Positions 16,220-19,532 of a stretch of DNA of 19,532 nucleotides are shown here, piece by piece. This DNA comes from Pseudomonadota bacterium. Its GTDB lineage: Bacteria; Pseudomonadota; Alphaproteobacteria; Rhizobiales; Hyphomicrobiaceae. The DNA is taken from positions 1-19,532 of the forward strand of contig QGVC01000020.1 in the NCBI GenBank assembly GCA_003242645.1, given 5' to 3'. A program made the position numbers and the translations under genes. Every line of letters begins with the position of its first letter. Position 1 is the first letter of the stretch. A model generated the notes under the pieces. That model made no database searches and had not been told where the DNA came from. It was given only the letters and a program-made list of their open reading frames with translations.

Positions 16220-18142
16220 TCAGGCCCGAATATCGCTGATCGCGGCGGCTGATCGCCCAAGCGCATTCAGCACGGTTTGGACAATGCCAGACGCATTGAG
16301 GCCCGCGCGCTCATACATCCGTTCGGGCTTGTCGTGGTCGATGAAGATGTCGGGCAGGACCATCGTGCGCACCTTGAGGCCGCCGTCGAGGAGCCCGCAT
16401 CCAGCAAGATCGTGCAGCACGTACGATCCAAAACCACCGATCGAGCCTTCCTCGATCGTCACGAGCACCTCGTGCTCGCGCGCCAGCCTGCGAATGAGAT
16501 CAGTGTCGAGCGGCTTGGCGAAGCGTGCGTCGGCAACTGTTGTAGATAGACCCATCGCGGCAAGCTGGTCCGCAGCTTTCAACGCTTCCTGCAACCGGGT
16601 ACCGAGCGACAACAGAGCGACCGCCGTGCCTTCGCGAATGATGCGGCCTTTTCCGATTTCCAGCGGGACTCCTTCCTTGGGCAGCTCGACGCCGACTCCA
16701 TCCCCGCGCGGATAGCGGAACGCGCAGGGCCGATCGTCGATCGCCACTGCCGTCGCCACCATATGCTTGAGCTCCGCCTCGTCGGCCGCTGCCATCAGCA
16801 CGAAGCCCGGCAGGCATCCAAGGTAGGCAATGTCGAAGCTGCCCGCATGAGTTGGCCCGTCGGCCCCCACGAGCCCGGCGCGGTCGATCGCAAACCGGAC
16901 GGGCAGCCGCTGAATAGCAACGTCGTGCACGACCTGGTCATAGGCGCGCTGCAAGAACGTGGAGTAGATGGCGGCGAACGGCTTGTAGCCTTCCGCCGCG
17001 AGCCCCGCGGCAAATGTCACCGCGTGCTGCTCGGCAATGCCGACATCGAAAGTCCGCTCCGGGAACTCCTTCGCGAACAGGTCCAGGCCCGTGCCCGAAG
17101 GCATGGCCGCCGTGATGGCAACGATCTTGTCGTCCTTCCTGGCCTCTTCGATGAGGCTCTCGGCGAACACGCGGGTGTAGCTCGGCGCGTTGGGCTTCGG
17201 CTTGAACTGGTCGCCCGTAATGACGTTGAAGCGGCTCACGCCGTGGTACTTGTCGGCTGAATTCTCAGCGGGCGGATAGCCTTTGCCCTTGCGCGTCACC
17301 ACGTGGACGAGAATCGGCCCCTGATCCGCGTCGCGCACGTTCTTCAGAACGGGCAGCAGGTGGTCGAAGTTGTGCCCGTCGATCGGGCCGACGTAGTAGA
17401 ACCCGAACTCCTCAAACCACGTGGCTCCCTGCCAAAGATGGCGCGTGTATTCCTCCACGCGTGCCGCGCGGCGCTCCCAGCTCTTAGGCAGGCGTTTGGC
17501 AAGCTGCTTGGCGATGTCGCGGACGTAGAAGTAGGTGCCGCTCGAGGTAATCCGGGCCAGATAGGCGGACAGCGCTCCGGTCGGCGGAGCGATGGACATA
17601 TCGTTATCGTTAAGGATGACGATCAGACGGCTGTCCATCGCGCCGGCGTTGTTGATCGCCTCGTAGGCCATGCCGGCGCTCATCGCCCCGTCGCCGATCA
17701 CGCAGATGACGTGGTGCTCCTTGCCCGAAAGATCGCGGGCAACTGCCATGCCAAGTCCGGCAGAGATCGAGGTCGACGAGTGCCCGGCACCGAAGGGGTC
17801 ATATTCGCTTTCGGAACGCTTGGTAAAGCCCGAGAGGCCACCGCCCTGCCGCAGCGTGCGAATGCGGTCCCGCCGGCCCGTGAGGATCTTATGCGGGTAG
17901 GACTGATGACCGACGTCCCAGATCAGCCGGTCGCGAGGCGTGTCGAACACCCAGTGCAAAGCCACCGTGAGCTCGACTACACCCAGCCCCGCGCCGAGGT
18001 GTCCGCCCGTGACTGATACTGCATCGATCGTTTCCTGGCGCAGCTCGGCTGCAAGCTGAGGAAGATCCTCCGGCGGCAACCGGCGCAGGTCTTCCGGCGA
18101 GCGGATCGTATCGAGCAGCGGGGTTTTGCTACCAGATGTCAC
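16220..18142 (-). CDS. dxs: 1-deoxy-D-xylulose-5-phosphate synthase
   Basis: The 640-residue enzyme joins pyruvate and glyceraldehyde-3-phosphate using thiamine diphosphate, the first step of the MEP isoprenoid pathway in the cytoplasm. The cofactor motif G-D-G-A-M-S-A-G is at 150-157, with N-N-A-G closing it near 164-167. G-G-H-L-G (46-50) and W-D-V-G-H-Q (75-80) carry the conserved active-site histidines. Glu371 in A-E-Q-H matches catalytic Glu370 of the E. coli enzyme. Length equals the family norm of about 620-640. The start is a GTG at 18142 with AAGGA about 6 bases upstream. A 127-base gap separates it from xseB, so it may have its own promoter as well as readthrough from upstream. Confidence 0.97.
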   Translation of the reverse strand: MTSGSKTPLLDTIRSPEDLRRLPPEDLPQLAAELRQETIDAVSVTGGHLGAGLGVVELTVALHWVFDTPRDRLIWDVGHQSYPHKILTGRRDRIRTLRQGGGLSGFTKRSESEYDPFGAGHSSTSISAGLGMAVARDLSGKEHHVICVIGDGAMSAGMAYEAINNAGAMDSRLIVILNDNDMSIAPPTGALSAYLARITSSGTYFYVRDIAKQLAKRLPKSWERRAARVEEYTRHLWQGATWFEEFGFYYVGPIDGHNFDHLLPVLKNVRDADQGPILVHVVTRKGKGYPPAENSADKYHGVSRFNVITGDQFKPKPNAPSYTRVFAESLIEEARKDDKIVAITAAMPSGTGLDLFAKEFPERTFDVGIAEQHAVTFAAGLAAEGYKPFAAIYSTFLQRAYDQVVHDVAIQRLPVRFAIDRAGLVGADGPTHAGSFDIAYLGCLPGFVLMAAADEAELKHMVATAVAIDDRPCAFRYPRGDGVGVELPKEGVPLEIGKGRIIREGTAVALLSLGTRLQEALKAADQLAAMGLSTTVADARFAKPLDTDLIRRLAREHEVLVTIEEGSIGGFGSYVLHDLAGCGLLDGGLKVRTMVLPDIFIDHDKPERMYERAGLNASGIVQTVLNALGRSAAAISDIRA

Positions 18143-18193
18143 GGGTGATCCTTTCTGCCGACGTGGGCACCAGGAACGAACAGGCGGTTGCTC

Positions 18194-18225
18194 AGTGTAT
18201 CACTTCTCAGGATGCGCGGCATCAA
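18194..18225 (-). promoter_or_regulatory. Weak candidate promoter for dxs
   Basis: On the minus strand, TGA-TACACT (18202-18194) resembles an extended -10 element. TTGATG (18225-18220) lies 20 bases upstream of TACACT, longer than the ideal -35 spacing. It would give a leader of about 45 bases before the GTG. The match is modest. Confidence 0.28.
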
Positions 18226-18269
18226 ACAGCATTGACGCGGAAAACATGCATGATCCGCGCCACGCCCTG

Positions 18270-18533
18270 TCATTTGGAGGAAGAGTCCAAAGGCTCGGTG
18301 CCCTGCGGCTGGCCGTCAGCCCCGAACGTCAGCTTCTCCACCTTGGCCTCAGCCTGCTTCAACAGGCGGTCGCAATGGTCCCGTAGCGCCTCGCCTCGCT
18401 CGTAGATGGCAATGCTTTCCTCGAGCTCCACGTCCCCGCGCTCGAGCCGGCCGACGATCGCCTCAAGCTCCTTGAGCGCCCGCTCGAAGCTCATGTCTTT
18501 GAGATCAGGGTATTTCTCTGCTGCGTTCGCCAT
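18270..18533 (-). CDS. xseB: Exodeoxyribonuclease VII small subunit
   Basis: The 87-residue product carries the XseB core: [13 protein letters not shown] near residues 15-27, [12 protein letters not shown] at 29-40, then a helix ending L-K-Q-A-E-A-K-V. XseB subunits form a helical bundle that supports the XseA large subunit in degrading single-stranded DNA. The large subunit is not in this window, which is usual. The start follows GAGGGG closely. The gene sits 31 bases after the deacetylase-like gene and ahead of dxs, a familiar arrangement in Hyphomicrobiales. The last 17 or so residues are Gly/Ser/Pro-rich and likely disordered. Confidence 0.95.
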   Translation of the reverse strand: MANAAEKYPDLKDMSFERALKELEAIVGRLERGDVELEESIAIYERGEALRDHCDRLLKQAEAKVEKLTFGADGQPQGTEPLDSSSK

Positions 18534-18564
18534 GCCCCTCTTCCGCGTGTCTGGTCCTCACCCG

Positions 18565-19512
18565 TCACGCCGCGTCCATGAGCAGCTTGACGTGGACGGC
18601 GACCGATTTCGCCAGAGCCGTCAGATCGTAACCGCCTTCGAGCATCGAAACCACCCGCCCTTGGGCGGTTCTTTCGGCCACCTCGCACAGCTCGTCCGTG
18701 ATCCAAGCATAGTCGTCCTCATGGAGACGAAGGCTGGCGAGCGGGTCCGCTTCATGCGCGTCAAAACCGGCGGAAATCAGAATGAGGTCCGGTGAGAAGT
18801 TGTGCAAAGCGGGCAGAATGCGCGAGCGCATAGCCTCCCGGAACTGCTCGCCACCGTCGTTCGGCCGCAGCGGCGCATTGAAAATGTTGCCGACGCCTGT
18901 CTCCGATTCGGCGCCCGTTCCGGGATAGAGCGGCATCTGGTGCGTTGAGCCGAAGAACAGGTCCTTGTCGGACCAGAAGATGTCCTGGGTGCCGTTGCCG
19001 TGATGCACGTCGAAGTCCACGACGGCCACACGCTCGACGCCATATTTCTCGCGGGCGTAAAGGGCGGCGATCGCGATATTGTTGAAGATGCAAAAGCCCA
19101 TCGCCCGCTCCTTCTCGGCATGATGGCCGCAGGGACGGATCTGGCAGAACACCTTGCGGATGCCGGACGATGGATCGAGAACCTGGTCGACCGCGTGCAG
19201 CCCTGCGCCGACGGCCCGCAGCGCCGGCTCCCAGCTCTTTGAGGACAGGACTGTATCCGGATCGAGCCGAACGGGACGCTCACCCTCCTCCGGCCGCGCG
19301 GCTTTGATGGCGTCCAGATAGCGCTTCGGATGCGCCAGCAGGATCCGCTCCTCCACGTCCTCGCGCAGCGGCGCCTCTTCGCGCTTGAGCTCGTTGAACA
19401 TCTCATGCGCGAGCGCCTTGTCGATCGCTCTCATGCGGTCCGGCCGCTCCGGATGACCCGGACCGGTGTCGTGTTCAACGAATGACGGATGCGTGATGAG
19501 CAAGGCTGGCAT
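18565..19512 (-). CDS. Histone deacetylase-like (acetoin utilisation AcuC/HDAC) family hydrolase
   Basis: The 315-residue product has the zinc-dependent deacetylase fold. The N-terminal H-P-E-R-P-D-R at 20-26 is typical of bacterial members. The catalytic His pair is His130-His131, and the zinc ligands are Asp168 and His170 (D-F-D-V-H-H-G-N-G-T) and Asp251 (S-A-G-F-D-A-H). Tyr295 in E-G-G-Y-D would stabilise the transition state. The family deacetylates lysines, polyamines or other amides; the substrate here is unknown. One oddity is R-P-C-G-H-H, where most relatives have R-P-P-G-H-H. The ATG at 19512 follows GAGGAA. It leads a close run with xseB and dxs; no functional link between the three is known to me. 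Confidence 0.93.
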   Translation of the reverse strand: MPALLITHPSFVEHDTGPGHPERPDRMRAIDKALAHEMFNELKREEAPLREDVEERILLAHPKRYLDAIKAARPEEGERPVRLDPDTVLSSKSWEPALRAVGAGLHAVDQVLDPSSGIRKVFCQIRPCGHHAEKERAMGFCIFNNIAIAALYAREKYGVERVAVVDFDVHHGNGTQDIFWSDKDLFFGSTHQMPLYPGTGAESETGVGNIFNAPLRPNDGGEQFREAMRSRILPALHNFSPDLILISAGFDAHEADPLASLRLHEDDYAWITDELCEVAERTAQGRVVSMLEGGYDLTALAKSVAVHVKLLMDAA

Positions 19513-19532
19513 GATCCTAGGTTCCTCGGCCA

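Noticed and set aside
18165..18202. Plus-strand GGAAC (near 18169-18173) as a stress promoter
   Set aside because: No GTT at the right spacing, and it points away from dxs into a region without a plus-strand gene.
1..19532. CRISPR arrays, tRNA or rRNA genes, insertion sequences and prophage genes
   Set aside because: I looked for spaced direct repeats, clover-leaf patterns, transposase motifs and phage proteins on both strands and saw none.

Overview
The window looks like chromosomal DNA of an alphaproteobacterium, most likely of the order Hyphomicrobiales. The reasons are high GC over most genes, an HWE-family histidine kinase, a histone deacetylase-like protein / xseB / dxs / tlyA / RNA methyltransferase neighbourhood, an otsB-GH15-otsA trehalose cluster and a short-Q-loop (Cio-type) bd oxidase. 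This assignment rests on gene content and protein character; no database search was possible. Nearly every base is explained by conserved genes, with no insertion sequence, phage gene, CRISPR array, tRNA or rRNA seen.

Layout, left to right. Bases 1-888 (minus) hold a TRAP transporter solute-binding protein cut by the window edge. It is divergent from a 1208-residue fused hydantoinase/5-oxoprolinase (993-4619, plus), and the pair suggests uptake and ATP-driven opening of a cyclic amide such as 5-oxoproline. A 305-base gap with nested inverted repeats follows. Next is a tightly overlapping plus-strand operon, otsB - GH15 glycosidase - otsA (4925-8897), which makes trehalose from UDP-glucose and glucose-6-phosphate and adds a glycoside hydrolase. 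A membrane HWE sensor kinase (9015-10712) comes next and overlaps tail-to-tail with a minus-strand pair, a TrmA/RlmD-type RNA methyltransferase and tlyA (10696-12691).

Divergent from tlyA is a Tat-exported Mn-type superoxide dismutase (12792-13511). Converging on it is a minus-strand respiratory operon: cydA, cydB and a 44-residue DUF2474/CydX-like membrane peptide (13547-16117), joined by short overlaps. Upstream of cydA is a good match to the alphaproteobacterial general-stress (EcfG/RpoE2) promoter. The right end carries a housekeeping run on the minus strand: a histone deacetylase-like hydrolase, xseB and dxs.

The common thread is stress physiology: trehalose synthesis, an HWE kinase of the type that often feeds the general stress response, a periplasmic SOD and a cyanide-insensitive-type oxidase. 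The SOD-cyd block lies between dxs and tlyA, which I recall as close neighbours in many relatives, and the cyd part is visibly lower in GC, so it may be an insertion. I found no clearly new biological system. The best leads are the stress-type promoter before cydAB, the 44-residue oxidase peptide, the GH15 enzyme inside the trehalose operon, and the structured otsB leader.
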